A DNA stretch of 64,000 nt from Paraburkholderia solitsugae (GCF_013177695.1 NZ_WOEY01000079.1:1-64000), one strand, 5' to 3'; positions 1 to 8,636 are shown, counted from the stretch's first letter. The notes: generated by a model from the sequence alone, not told the origin. A program made the numbers and translations.

Positions 1-539
1 TGACCACCATCAACGTCCCCACCCGCGACGAAGTTTCCCCGGCCAATCAGGCCATCTTCGACAACCTCAAGAGCGGCCTTGGCATGGTGCCCAATCTCTA
101 CGCGACGCTCGCCCATTCCGAGAGTGCGCTCGGCAGCTACCTCGCCTTCCAGAACGCGAAGAGCAGCATTACCGGCAAGGCACGCGAAGTCGTCAACCTC
201 GTCGTCAGCCAAGTCAACACCTGCGAATACTGCCTCGCGGCCCACACGGTCATCGGCAAGATGAGCGGTTTCACCGATGAGCAAATCCTTGAGATCCGCA
301 GTGGCAACGCAAGCTTCGATGCAAAGTTCGACGCATTGGCGAAACTCGTCAGGAACATCGCGATCAGCCGCGGACACGCGGACCAGGCGCTGGTCGATGC
401 CTTCTTCGCCGCTGGCTGGACCAAGGCCAATCTGGTCGACGCGATCATCGTCATCGGCGACAAGACGGTAACTAACTATCTGCATGCAACGACCCGGGTT
501 CCGGTCGACTTCCCCGCTGCTCCGCAACTGCCTGCCTGA
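1..539 (+). CDS. AhpD-like alkylhydroperoxidase / carboxymuconolactone decarboxylase family protein (5' edge)
   Basis: Small all-helical CMD/AhpD-family protein, probably a thiol peroxidase or antioxidant. The family motif C-x-x-C followed by His is present at about C75, C78 and H82 of a 179-residue protein. The frame is open to the left edge. The first two bases, TG, followed by ACC ACC, suggest that the ATG begins one base outside the window, so the gene is essentially complete. An internal ATG at 84 would remove a well-conserved N-terminus and is not preferred. It sits in a neighbourhood of redox and detoxification genes (peroxiredoxin, SDR, GST). The physiological substrate cannot be read from sequence. 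Confidence 0.85.
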   Translation, partial: TTINVPTRDEVSPANQAIFDNLKSGLGMVPNLYATLAHSESALGSYLAFQNAKSSITGKAREVVNLVVSQVNTCEYCLAAHTVIGKMSGFTDEQILEIRSGNASFDAKFDALAKLVRNIAISRGHADQALVDAFFAAGWTKANLVDAIIVIGDKTVTNYLHATTRVPVDFPAAPQLPA

Positions 540-645
540 TCGTAGCTGCCGGGTGAGCCGTGGACGTCAAGCGGTGAGCGCGACGCTCGCCCCACCCGGC
601 CGACTGATACGACGCCGAAACGCGGGAGACTGGATGAATGACGTC

Positions 646-1047
646 CGTGCCGAAGGCGAATCCGCGAGGATACGTAACCGCACTGGCGGGCAGTACGGAT
701 TGCGCGGCACCGTTGAGATAGGGGGGAAACGCAGCAATCGTCCGCACGCTACGCAATCCAACGTAATAGCGCCCATCGGGCCCAAGGTTGCCACCTCCGG
801 CATTCAGTCCTGGAACGGAACCCGTGTCACGTACCACCATTCCTTTGGTGTCGAGCGCAAGGATGCGGTCGTTTCCGCTATTGACACAAAGATGCTGCCG
901 ATCCGGACTGACGCTCATGCCGCGAGGATCGACGATGCGAGGGTCGTCGCTGAACGAACCAATGAAAGTACCGTCGAGGCGGAATGACAGGAGCGCCCCG
1001 TATCCGTCGCCGTTCGAACCAGAAGCGCTGGTAACCAGAATGCTCAT
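646..1047 (-). pseudogene. Truncated beta-propeller (NHL/YncE-like) protein
   Basis: About 134 N-terminal residues look like blades of a six- or seven-bladed propeller (repeats resembling DPRGM-S-PD and GNDRILALD). The frame then runs into unrelated residues after a PRGFAFG motif, where the rest of a roughly 300-residue protein should continue. The start is supported by an AGGA ribosome-binding site about 6 bases upstream of the ATG at 1047. I infer a 3' truncation, with the remaining open frame (to 472) being antisense to the AhpD-like gene. Function unknown; related intact proteins are often secreted or sugar-lactone-binding. Confidence 0.6.
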
Positions 1048-1217
1048 ATCGAGTCCTGCGAGATAGATTAGAACCTCTCACCCTGCCGTGCCGGTGTGGC
1101 CAACGCAACGACCAGCGCTACGTTAGCGCGGGTCGCTGCGTCGTTCAGGGCGTGCTTGTGTGAAGGGAGTCAAGTACCGGAATCCGCTCTTCCGGGTCCG
1201 GATGGTGGGGTGCAGAA

Positions 1218-1408
1218 TTACGCCGCCTGCGTTTCAGCATCGAACGGGTAGTCGGTGTAACCGCATGCGTCGCCACCATAAAAAGTACTACGGTCGTACC
1301 GGTTGAGCGGCAGATTCAACCGCAGGCGCTTGGGCAGATCAGGGTTGGCGATGAAGTGGCGGCCAAACGCGACGATGTCCGCGTGGCCCGCTTCGATGAT
1401 CCAGGCAT
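1218..1408 (-). pseudogene. 3' fragment of an Old Yellow Enzyme (NemA-like alkene reductase)
   Basis: The last ~60 residues match the C-terminus of the Old Yellow Enzyme family: GHADIVAFGRHFIANPDLP is the flavin phosphate-binding segment, followed by the RSTFYGGDACGYTDYP tail. Everything upstream (the TIM-barrel start, substrate and FMN sites) is missing. The coding signal stops abruptly near 1405-1410, exactly where a plus-strand LysR fragment begins. It cannot be functional. The fragment marks a deletion or rearrangement junction. Confidence 0.75.
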
Positions 1409-2001
1409 TTCTTGATCGACACCCTGAACTCAACATCGACATCGTGCTCGACGATGAGAACATCGATCTGCTGGAACGCGGTATCGACGTAGCACTCAGG
1501 ATGGGGGTGCTTGGCGGCTCGAACATGACTGCACGCAAGGTCACTCACGGTTGGCGTTGCGTCGTCGGCACGCCAGTCTGGTTCGCAAAAGCCGGCGAAC
1601 CGCGGGTACCTGCGGATCTGCTATCGCATCAGGCGATCGTGTATGAGCAGGGCGGCGGCGGAAGCGTGTGGTCGTTCAAGCAAGGCAATTCGGAAACGGC
1701 GATTGTCGTCGCCGGGCGCGTCCGCGTGAACGCGGCGGAAGGCGTGCGCGCGGCCGTGCTCGCCGACATGGGCGTCGCGATCGCTTCGGAATGGATGTTC
1801 ACGCCGGAACTCGCGAGTGGTGCAGTAAAACGCGTGCTGGCCGACTGGGAATTGCCGGGTATCGACCTGTGGGCCGTTTTTCCCAGTGGGCGCATGGCCA
1901 GTGCAAAAGCACGCGCTTTCGTCGCCTGGATTGAGGAGATGTTCGCCCCTCAAATTGAAGCCTTGCCGATCGAGGCACCGCCATCGACAAACAACGTTTG
2001 A
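1409..2001 (+). pseudogene. 5'-truncated LysR-type regulator (effector-binding domain only)
   Basis: The frame encodes the second half of a LysR regulator: FLDRHPELNIDIVLDD and ERGIDVALRMG are the standard start of the LysR substrate-binding domain, and ADMGVAIASEWM lies in its second lobe. The N-terminal winged helix-turn-helix is absent. The 5' boundary coincides with the truncated Old Yellow Enzyme on the opposite strand. The 3' end reads into the antisense of the SDR gene for about 50 bases, so the native stop also seems lost. LysR, SDR and ene-reductase genes often sit together, so these are probably remnants of one such locus. Confidence 0.7.
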
Positions 2002-2672
2002 CCCGTGATGAAAGCCGCATCTTCGGACAGCAGGAAAGTGATGGCTGCAGCAATCTCGTCTGGCTTGCCGAAGCGTTTCATTGGGACGGAGGCGAGATAG
2101 CGCTGCTCCCCTTCGCTTCCTAGCGCGTTATTGGCTCGAAACAGTTCGGTTTCCGTGGGGCCGGGAGCCACGGAATTGACCGTGATGCCGGTGGTCGCCA
2201 ACTCAAGCGCCCAGGAGCGTGAAAAACTCACCAAGGCGGACTTGGCGGCGGCATAAGCCGTACGTTCCACGCTGCCAAGGATAGTGAGGCTCGATATGTT
2301 GACGATTCGCCCCCAGCCACGGGCGCTCATATTGGGCAGGAGTGCTTGCGCCGCCTGGATAGCTGGATGCAGATTGAGCGATATGACGGAGTCAAGCGCG
2401 TCCAGATTGATGGCGCCCAGCCTCTGCGGTTTAACCAGCCCAACGTTATTGACCAGGCCGTCGAACTTGTATTCCGCCACAAGCTTATCGAGCGTGGCCT
2501 GCGTTTTCACGCGGTCGGACAGGTCGACAGAAACGAGCGTTCCAGGAAAGCCAGGGTCGTCCCCCTGACGTGCCAGCCCCACTACGCGGTGCCCGTCTGC
2601 GTTCAGCCGCTGTGCGACGGCCCTGCCGATGCCTTTGCTGGCACCGGTTACAAGAAAAGTACGTGATTTCAT
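1950..2672 (-). CDS. SDR family NAD(P)-dependent oxidoreductase
   Basis: Classical short-chain dehydrogenase of 240 residues, the usual length. The cofactor motif TGASKGIG is at residues 9-16, the NNVG structural motif is near 95, the catalytic Ser lies in NISS, and the catalytic YAAAK is around 160. PGPTETELF follows and the C-terminus is GQTLFVDGG. The start at 2672 is the natural family start. The substrate is unknown; the family reduces 3-oxoacyl groups, sugars, quinones or aldehydes. The 3' end overlaps the LysR remnant on the other strand by about 50 bases, a sign of rearrangement rather than of ancestral overlap. Confidence 0.9.
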   Translation of the reverse strand: MKSRTFLVTGASKGIGRAVAQRLNADGHRVVGLARQGDDPGFPGTLVSVDLSDRVKTQATLDKLVAEYKFDGLVNNVGLVKPQRLGAINLDALDSVISLNLHPAIQAAQALLPNMSARGWGRIVNISSLTILGSVERTAYAAAKSALVSFSRSWALELATTGITVNSVAPGPTETELFRANNALGSEGEQRYLASVPMKRFGKPDEIAAAITFLLSEDAAFITGQTLFVDGGASIGKASI

Positions 2673-2751
2673 ATTGCCTCGATTTTTATGTATCAGCTTG
2701 CCTGTCCAATCGTTCCCGACGGTTCATGGCCGGGAACGAAGCAGGGCTGAA

Positions 2752-3426
2752 TCAAGACGCCGAAGCGACCTTCTTGCGTAGAACCGGCAACATGTCCTGC
2801 GGCTCAGGACGCTGCGTATAGTCCGGGTTGACTTCCGAGTACAGGATCGTTCCGTCTTGCCCGACCAAGTAGCGCGCCGGCATCGGCAACGTCCAACTGT
2901 CGTCTCCGTTGAACGCCGGCAGATCGTTTTTGAGGTTCTTGTACAGATCCACCAGATAGTCGGGCAATGCAAAGCGGATGCCGAATGCGGCTGCCACATC
3001 GTTGTGCGTGTCGCTCAGGATCGGGAAGCTCAGCTTGTTGGTACGGACCGATTTGCGGCTGTTCACGGCATTCTGCGGCGAGATCGCGACCAGACTGGCA
3101 CCTTCGGCCTTGAACGATGGTAGCGCTTCTTCAAGGGCCATCAGTTCAAGATTGCAATACGGGCACCATGCGCCACGATAGAAACTGATCACGATCGGCC
3201 CCTGCTTCAGCAGTTCGACAGACGACACGGGTTTGCCATCCGGATCATTGAGGGTAAATTCCGGCGCGACGTCGCCCGCTTTCAGAGCGCGAGCAGCCTG
3301 ACCGGACGCCGCGAGTTCGGCTGTCGCACGTTCCATGATCGGATGGATTTCCGGCGGTGCAAAGTACGGGGCTTTTCCGCCTTTGAAATCGGCCTTGAAT
3401 GCGTCGAGCCTGGCTTGAAGTGACAT
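2752..3426 (-). CDS. Peroxiredoxin-like protein (AhpC/TSA, PRX-like-1 type)
   Basis: 224-residue thioredoxin-fold protein with a C-x-x-C active site (C88, C91 in GAWCPYCNLEL) after a short helical N-terminus, typical of the PRX-like subgroup with a peroxidase or thiol-reductase role. The frame continues upstream to 3489, but the ATG at 3426 has a strong AGGAAGGGG ribosome-binding site and begins the conserved sequence, so it is chosen. The DPDGKPVSS segment and the downstream SPQNAVNSRKS region are intact. It is probably cytoplasmic, as no signal peptide is visible. It fits the electrophile/peroxide stress theme of this region. Confidence 0.88.
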   Translation of the reverse strand: MSLQARLDAFKADFKGGKAPYFAPPEIHPIMERATAELAASGQAARALKAGDVAPEFTLNDPDGKPVSSVELLKQGPIVISFYRGAWCPYCNLELMALEEALPSFKAEGASLVAISPQNAVNSRKSVRTNKLSFPILSDTHNDVAAAFGIRFALPDYLVDLYKNLKNDLPAFNGDDSWTLPMPARYLVGQDGTILYSEVNPDYTQRPEPQDMLPVLRKKVASAS

Positions 3427-3889
3427 GACAATCCCCTTCCTGATGAGGTTTAACGCACATTGCGTGGCAGGGATAGTCAGCCAATGCAAACCGGCGGAGA
3501 AGACAGCACGAATGCATAACTGTCATTCCTGCTGGGCATGGGGGCGACAAAGAGAACAGAGCGGCGCGGGCAAGTGGCCGCGCGGCGCTCGTCAACGCGT
3601 GTGACCTGGGCGACGTCCGGTCTGCGGGTATCAGCAGACATTGGACCTTGAGATGCCATTGGCCGCTTCGGGTCGGCCCCCCCCGACGCTTGATGAATGG
3701 GGCTGACAGCGCTCGGTTGTTCGCACCCTGACGGGCCTGACGGATGATCGAGAGCGCCCGACCGGCCTTCACAGAATCCCGACGGTTGTTGCTGGGCTTC
3801 GAGCACCGGCGCGATACCAGGGGGCGCTTCAGAAAACGGAAAATAGTGCACGTTAAGCAGGCAACGCCGGTCTGGCTCGGACTTCGCAC
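3427..3889. other. Intergenic decay region between the peroxiredoxin gene and an SDR remnant
   Basis: About 460 bases without a convincing gene. Two overlapping minus-strand frames (3245-4102 and 3477-3851) are open, but their composition is Arg/Pro/Ser-rich, they show no family motif, and the longer one runs through the real peroxiredoxin start. I read this as degraded sequence, probably the missing body of the SDR gene whose 5' end is at 4047. The GGAAGGGG ribosome-binding site of the peroxiredoxin gene lies at the left end. Confidence 0.5.
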
Positions 3890-4047
3890 TATCGCGCGGC
3901 GAAGGCCTGCGCGCCCGTCCGGCGTCGTTACGTCGGCGGCGATGCTCGAGACGGACGGAGCGGTTTCCTTCAGCGTCCTAGCGCGTGCGCGAGGCCGATG
4001 CCGCTCGATCCGCCGGTGATCAGGACGCGTTTGCCTTCGATCTTCAT
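3890..4047 (-). pseudogene. 5' remnant of an SDR gene, translationally coupled to the GST gene
   Basis: The ATG at 4047 overlaps the stop of the upstream YghU-like gene (ATGA) and begins MKIEGKRVLITGGSSGIGLA, a textbook SDR Rossmann start. After about 24 residues the frame hits a stop. A second SDR-like segment, IAADVTTPDGRA, continues in another frame, so at least one frameshift and a large internal deletion have removed the active site. This is an SDR formerly in an operon with the GST gene, now dead. Confidence 0.7.
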
Positions 4048-4922
4048 GATTGCGCCCCCTCGAGCTTGTCCTGCGTCCTGGTGTCGAAATCGCTGGCGTC
4101 ATGACGCTCGCGCAGCTGCTCGGACGGCACTCCGCTCATGCGGTTGACCATGCGACCGCGCCTGACCGCTGGCCGCGCCAAGATGGCGTCGGCCCAGCGC
4201 TGCACGTTCTTGTAATCCTGCACGCTCAGGAACTCCGCCGCCCCGTACAGCCAACCTTTGACGAGCCCGCCGTACCAGGGGAAGGTCGCGATGTCGGCGA
4301 TCGTGTAGTCGCTGCCGGCGAGGTATTCGCTCTCGGCGAGGCGCCGGTCGAGCACGTCGAGCTGGCGCTTGACCTCCATGGCGAACCGGTCGATCGCGTA
4401 CTCGATCTTGGTCGGCGCATAGCCATAGAAGTGGCCGAGTCCCCCGCCCAGATACGGGGCACTACCCATCTGCCAGAACAGCCAGTTCAGTGTCTCGGTG
4501 CGCGCCGCGACGTCCTTGGGGAGGAGGGCATCGAATTTTTCCGCCAGATACAGCAGGATCGAGCCCGATTCGAACACGCGGATCGGCGTCGGGCCGCTGC
4601 GGTCCAGCAGCACCGGGATCTTCGAGTTGGGGTTGACCGAGACCAAGCCACTGCCGAACTGGTCGCCGTCGCCAATCTTGATCAGCCAGGCGTCGTACTC
4701 GGCGCCGGTATGGCCTAGGGCCAGTAGTTCTTCCAGCATGATCGTGACCTTGACGCCGTTGGGCGTGCCCTGCGAGTAGAGCTGGAGCGGGTGCCGGCCA
4801 ACCGGCAGTTCTTTCTCATGCGTTGGCCCGGCGATGGGTCGGTTGGTGCTCGCAAAGGCACCGCCATTGGGCTTGGTCCAGGTCCAGACCTTCGGGGGTG
4901 TGTAGTGGTGGGAGTTTGCCAT
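4044..4922 (-). CDS. yghU: Glutathione S-transferase, YghU/Ure2p-like
   Basis: 292-residue glutathione transferase of the Nu class: N-terminal extension with YTPPKVWTW, then the thioredoxin-fold domain with YSQGTPNGVKV (GSH contact), VNPNSKIPVL (cis-Pro) and FESGSILLYL. The helical C-domain carries NWLFWQMGSAPYLGGGLGHF and the DYTIADIATFPW N-capping motif. Members of this class have disulfide-bond reductase and weak organic-hydroperoxide activity with two glutathiones. Length and start agree with the E. coli relative. The stop overlaps the start of a decayed SDR gene, evidence of a former operon. Confidence 0.9.
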   Translation of the reverse strand: MANSHHYTPPKVWTWTKPNGGAFASTNRPIAGPTHEKELPVGRHPLQLYSQGTPNGVKVTIMLEELLALGHTGAEYDAWLIKIGDGDQFGSGLVSVNPNSKIPVLLDRSGPTPIRVFESGSILLYLAEKFDALLPKDVAARTETLNWLFWQMGSAPYLGGGLGHFYGYAPTKIEYAIDRFAMEVKRQLDVLDRRLAESEYLAGSDYTIADIATFPWYGGLVKGWLYGAAEFLSVQDYKNVQRWADAILARPAVRRGRMVNRMSGVPSEQLRERHDASDFDTRTQDKLEGAQS

Positions 4923-4951
4923 GTTGTCTCCGCAATCGGTTCGGGGCCAGT

Positions 4952-5095
4952 TCAGACGGCCGGGGGATAGTTGGACGGGAAGAGCACGCGCCGAGTATCT
5001 TCATCGTTGACATTCTTGAACGAGTGGCCAGTGCCGTTTCCCCACCTCAGCGGATCCGGCTTACGGGAGGCCGTTGCTTGCGCCTTGTCGCTCAT
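4952..5095 (-). CDS. Small hypothetical protein, 47 residues
   Basis: A complete short reading frame lies 29 bases upstream of the YghU-like gene on the same strand. It starts with ATG at 5095 and has a GAGGA ribosome-binding site with about 9 bases of spacing. The peptide opens MSDKAQATASRKPDPL and ends VLFPSNYPPAV. It is polar and has no signal peptide or membrane segment. I do not recognise a family. The good start signal, the clean stop and the position as first gene of the YghU unit support expression, but it could be the remnant of a longer gene. Confidence 0.45.
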   Translation of the reverse strand: MSDKAQATASRKPDPLRWGNGTGHSFKNVNDEDTRRVLFPSNYPPAV

Positions 5096-5280
5096 CTTGC
5101 GTAGTCCTCGACTGGATTTCCGATTGTCGTCGTCCGTCGCTTCGGCGCGCGCAAACGCTAAGCGTGGTGTTATTCGACAGGAGGTTACTTTGGCGTTTTC
5201 TGCCCTGCGGAACAGACAAAAACGAGGTTCCGCACCCGGCTAACCCTGTTCGCAGGACAGTGCGCTGTTGGTGCTGCACG

Positions 5281-6297
5281 TCACCGTTCTCCGACGGTCA
5301 GAACGATTTTGCCGATATGTGCGCTGGATTCCATCAACGCATGCGCCGCCCGCACCTCAGCGAGCGGCAGCACGACGTGGATTACCGGCAAGGCGCGGCC
5401 CGCTTCGAGCAACGGCCAGACCTTCTGTTCCAGCGCGTTTGCGATCGCCGCTTTCTGGAGAGCGGTCCGGGCGCGCAGCGTCGAGCCGGTAAATGTAAGG
5501 CGCTTGAGCATCAGCGGCATCGCATCGAGCGTGATGCGGCTGCCTTCGAGAAAGGCGATCTGTACAAGACGCCCTTCCACCGCAAGTGCCTTCAGATTGC
5601 GCTCGATGTAGCTGCCACCGACCATGTCGAGAATGACGTCGACGCCGCGGCCTTCCGTAAAGCTGGCGACGACCTCCACGAAGTCCTCGTTGCGGTAAAC
5701 GATTGTCCGCTCGGCGCCTGCAGCTGCGCACGCTTCGGCCTTTGCGGCGTTGCCGACGGTCGCGACCACGCGCACGCCAGCGGCGCGCGCGAGCTGGATC
5801 GCAGTCAGGCCGATGCCGCTCGAGCCGCCATGCACGAGCAAGCTTTCGCCCTCGACGAGACGGCCACGCTCGAACAAGTTGGTCCAGACGGTGAAGTACG
5901 TTTCCGGAAGCGCCGCCGCCTGCTGCAACGAAAGCCCGCGCGGCACGGGCAGGCAGTGCAATGCGTCTGTCACGCAGAATTGCGCGTAGCCGCCGCCTGG
6001 CACCAGCGCGCAGACCTCGTCGCCGACTTGCCAGCGTGACACGCCTGCACCAAGGGCGGCAATGCGCCCCGACACTTCCAGGCCGAGATGAGGCGATGTG
6101 CCGGACGGCGCTGGATAGGATCCCGAGCGCTGCAGCACGTCGGGGCGGTTCACGCCGGCGTAGGCGACCTCTATCAGCACTTCGCCGGCCGCAGGTAAGG
6201 GCACTTCGCGTGACGTGATATGCATGCACTCGGGCGGGCCGCCGGCGTCGTGCTCGACGTAGCTCATTGAGGCGGGAAGGGGAGTTCTCTTGTTCAT
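5281..6297 (-). CDS. NAD(P)H quinone oxidoreductase, PIG3/zeta-crystallin type (MDR family)
   Basis: 338-residue medium-chain dehydrogenase without the catalytic zinc ligands. The N-terminal GroES-like domain has AYAGVNRPDVLQRSGSYP and GLEVSGRIAALG. The nucleotide-binding domain has HGGSSGIGLTAIQLA at about 156-170, and the C-terminal half carries the family tail AHALMESSAHIGKIVL. Such proteins reduce quinones, usually with NADPH, in the cytoplasm. It is a monocistronic gene between two GST-like loci, consistent with quinone or electrophile detoxification. The specific substrate is not known. Confidence 0.9.
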   Translation of the reverse strand: MNKRTPLPASMSYVEHDAGGPPECMHITSREVPLPAAGEVLIEVAYAGVNRPDVLQRSGSYPAPSGTSPHLGLEVSGRIAALGAGVSRWQVGDEVCALVPGGGYAQFCVTDALHCLPVPRGLSLQQAAALPETYFTVWTNLFERGRLVEGESLLVHGGSSGIGLTAIQLARAAGVRVVATVGNAAKAEACAAAGAERTIVYRNEDFVEVVASFTEGRGVDVILDMVGGSYIERNLKALAVEGRLVQIAFLEGSRITLDAMPLMLKRLTFTGSTLRARTALQKAAIANALEQKVWPLLEAGRALPVIHVVLPLAEVRAAHALMESSAHIGKIVLTVGER

Positions 6298-6780
6298 GGG
6301 CGCTCAGCTTATGATGGCTTCAAGGTGGTCGTCGGGCAAACAGCGTGATGCAGGATTGACGGGAGCGGCTGTGGCTTGCATCAATATTCTCTAGATGTGT
6401 TAAAGGGACGCGGCTATTCTCACGGCGCGGAAAGCGACGGCCTTAGACGTCGAATCGATAGGTGTTTCCGTCTCGCACCAGTTTGCCGGCTACGCGCAGC
6501 GTCCCACCGCAGACCAGTCGTGCTCCGCTCCTAAACCATGCGCGCGCAACGTCAGGAGTCACACGCACTCCGCTTCGACCGTCGTGGAGACATTCCTGGA
6601 GCGCTCCTCAAGCTCGGCTGCTGTCTCCTTTTCTGGAATACCCCGCAGCCGGGAGCGGCGCCCTTTTTGAAACCGCCTCCAAGTGGCCTCCTTTCGCAGC
6701 CAAAAGCACGAAAAGTGATTCACCTGCCTGGGCTGGCGGGCAATAGCGCGAGTTCTGGCTGCCGTGGGATTTAAGCTCGC
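6298..6780. other. Intergenic region with a possible minus-strand coding remnant (6443-6606)
   Basis: No intact gene in 483 bases. On the minus strand a frame ending at the TAA at 6443-6445 reads like real protein (GVRVTPDVARAWFRSGAR, then GGTLRVAGKLVRDG), but it is closed by a stop just upstream near 6607, and the preceding sequence is coding-like in other frames. I take it as the C-terminal remnant of a gene I cannot name. The left end is AT-rich (TTCTCTAGATGTGTTAAAG around 6390) and probably holds the promoter of the quinone oxidoreductase gene. Confidence 0.35.
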
Positions 6781-7881
6781 TCATCTGTCCACCACCAGCC
6801 GATGATTATGGTGCCGCACCGGATGGCGTACCACCTTGTCGAGCTTGATATCTTTGCCGATGCGCGCGAGCAGAACGTTCATCTCACGCTTTGCTGACTC
6901 CGGCGCGCGCTGGTAATAGAACAACGGCCTCTGGAACATGTACTGAATGCACGTCCACACATTGCGCTCACCGGAGACCTTGCCGATTGTGAAATCCTGA
7001 GTGCCGAGGAGGCGGGGAATCGGGCTCGAATAATTCGCATCGATCCAGTCCGCCACGCGGTCGATCGTGTCACAGGCGACCGGAACGTATTCTGCGAACA
7101 GATGCCGCAGTAGTGGCATCAGTGTTTCCGGGACCTCGTCCTCGCCGAAATATTCACCCGGTCTTTTGGCGGGCGAATTCATACGCTCCACCCAACGAAC
7201 GACGTTGGGAAAATGCCGCTGCAACAGCGCGGAGGAATAGAGGTCGCGGTAAAAGTGGGCATATAGCGGCCCCATGAACGCGAAATCCGCGGTCGACGGC
7301 CGCGAACCGAAGAGATAGTCATGGTCTCCGAAGTGTGCGTCGAGCCAGCCGAGAAGATTCTCCGTCCATCGCTGTACTTCGGGTGCTGTCTCTGGACTTA
7401 TGCCCAATGACGGCAAGCGATCACGGGCCCAGGCACAACTCTTCTCGCCGACGATCAATTGTTGGCTGGGCTGGGCCATTGGCTCGTACATACGGCCAAA
7501 TTCGGCCTTCAAATATTCGTAGTTCGTCTCGGGAAACGCCCATCGGTAGTACATGGCCGGAATGCGCACCCAGTCATGAGCGTAAGCCTCCACCAGAAGA
7601 TTGGCCAAGTGCAGAACCGGCGTGGAGGGATAAACGGAAACGAGCGGGAAACGTGCCTCCATCTCGTCGACAATGTCGGTCGAGTCCTGAAGCATATTGC
7701 CTTCCGGCATCCGCAGGACGGGCATCATTCGATAGCCGATCCGCGGGACGAGAAAGCGGTCATAAACGGCATTGGACGCAACCATTTCCTGAAATGGGAT
7801 GCCCTTGAAGATGAGGTACGACCTCACCTTCGCCGTATAGTTGGAAATCTGGGCGCCGTAGAGCGTATAGACGTCGTGCAT
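6781..7881 (-). CDS. Glutathione S-transferase-like protein with extended C-terminus
   Basis: 366 residues. The thioredoxin-like N-domain starts YTLYGAQISNYTAKVRSYLI and contains the cis-Pro region MMPVLRMPEG followed by DSTDIVDEME, a GST-type GSH-binding arrangement. The long helical C-terminal part (SRPSTADFAFMGPLYAHFYRDL, then ~120 further residues) exceeds ordinary GSTs of about 210. The chosen ATG at 7881 has GAGGAAG upstream; the frame extends to 8094 without family similarity. It is preceded by a 38-residue frame whose stop is 2 bases from this start, suggesting coupling. Function beyond the GST fold is unknown. Confidence 0.8.
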   Translation of the reverse strand: MHDVYTLYGAQISNYTAKVRSYLIFKGIPFQEMVASNAVYDRFLVPRIGYRMMPVLRMPEGNMLQDSTDIVDEMEARFPLVSVYPSTPVLHLANLLVEAYAHDWVRIPAMYYRWAFPETNYEYLKAEFGRMYEPMAQPSQQLIVGEKSCAWARDRLPSLGISPETAPEVQRWTENLLGWLDAHFGDHDYLFGSRPSTADFAFMGPLYAHFYRDLYSSALLQRHFPNVVRWVERMNSPAKRPGEYFGEDEVPETLMPLLRHLFAEYVPVACDTIDRVADWIDANYSSPIPRLLGTQDFTIGKVSGERNVWTCIQYMFQRPLFYYQRAPESAKREMNVLLARIGKDIKLDKVVRHPVRHHNHRLVVDR

Positions 7882-7883
7882 GG

Positions 7884-8000
7884 TCACTTCCTCATGATTT
7901 GATAGATCTGACTCCCGACGTCTTCGGGGCCGCCGCTCGCGAAGGTAACGACTCCAGCCAACATGAGCACATTGCCGGCTCCAATGAAACGACTTTTCAT
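7884..8000 (-). CDS. Small hypothetical secreted or membrane peptide, 38 residues
   Basis: ATG at 8000 with AGGA about 10 bases upstream, and a stop only 2 bases before the GST-like start. The peptide looks like a signal peptide: basic MKSR start, then a hydrophobic stretch AGNVLMLAGVVTFASGG, then a short polar tail VGSQIYQIMRK. It could be a genuine small protein, a translational leader coupling to the GST-like gene, or the N-terminal relic of a secreted protein. No family recognised. Confidence 0.35.
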   Translation of the reverse strand: MKSRFIGAGNVLMLAGVVTFASGGPEDVGSQIYQIMRK

Positions 8001-8318
8001 ATTGCTTGACATCCTTCCGTGTGGCTGTCTCCGGTACCACTTTCTTGTCGCAGCGGCTGCTAGAGAAACGAGCGAAAGCACTTATCGGCCGCATTGTTAT
8101 CGAATGTTAACCGGGGGGCAGGAGGCCGGCTATGTCCCGGGAGGAATAACAATCATTGCGCGACGGAATGGGCTTTGATTGGAAAGCCTGCACTGAAATC
8201 TTTTGAAAGAAGCCCCCTATGCCATTGCTCCCAAACGTGGGGGGAAACCTGCGAGCCGCGCCGAACATCCGCAAGGGGGCGCTCTCGCCAAATGCCAGAA
8301 ATTGTGTAAGGCGAATTG
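8001..8318. other. Intergenic region, no gene seen
   Basis: 318 bases between the small-peptide frame and the DUF1330 gene. Short frames on both strands lack motifs and start signals. It presumably carries the promoter for the small-peptide/GST-like unit at its left end and the 3' untranslated region of the DUF1330 gene at its right end. No clear hairpin terminator was recognised. Confidence 0.4.
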
Positions 8319-8636
8319 CTAAGCGCCGGCCCCGGAAGGCAGGCCGTCGACCAGGACGAACTCGAAGGTGGAGCAGCTTGAACGAAGGGGGATGATCGCC
8401 TGATAAGCTTCCGACCTATAACATCTTTCAGCCGAATCAAAATCGGGGAATTCCGCAATGGTTATGCGACGACTCTCCTGCGGACCCTCGAACGTAAGGA
8501 CTTTGCCACCGCGTACTATGTGACGCCCACCAAAATTCGCAATCACGCATGGGGAACGTGACGCATACGCCTGGAAGGCGACAGGATCTTCGACGATTGC
8601 ACGCACAACGAAATAAGCGGACATAGAGTGACTCAT
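8319..8636 (-). CDS. DUF1330 domain-containing protein
   Basis: 105-residue ferredoxin-fold (dimeric alpha/beta barrel) protein. The family features are visible: a start resembling YFVVRAIVEDPVAFQAYA, a GG-RHIVRGGKVLTFEG segment, then RRITIAEFPDFDSAERCYRSEAYQ, the conserved F-x-S-xx-xAxxxYxS-xx-Y region. Such proteins are small cytoplasmic proteins of unknown biochemical role. Single gene, no operon partner evident. The start at 8636 may instead be the second Met (8624), which fits the family start better. Confidence 0.85.
   Translation of the reverse strand: MSHSMSAYFVVRAIVEDPVAFQAYASRSPCVIANFGGRHIVRGGKVLTFEGPQESRRITIAEFPDFDSAERCYRSEAYQAIIPLRSSCSTFEFVLVDGLPSGAGA

Noticed and set aside
3245..4102. 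285-residue minus-strand frame spanning peroxiredoxin and SDR remnant
   Set aside because: It crosses the peroxiredoxin start and joins pieces of SDR and non-coding sequence in the wrong frames; not one protein.
5074..6039. 321-residue plus-strand frame opposite the quinone oxidoreductase gene
   Set aside because: Antisense shadow without motif or start signal.
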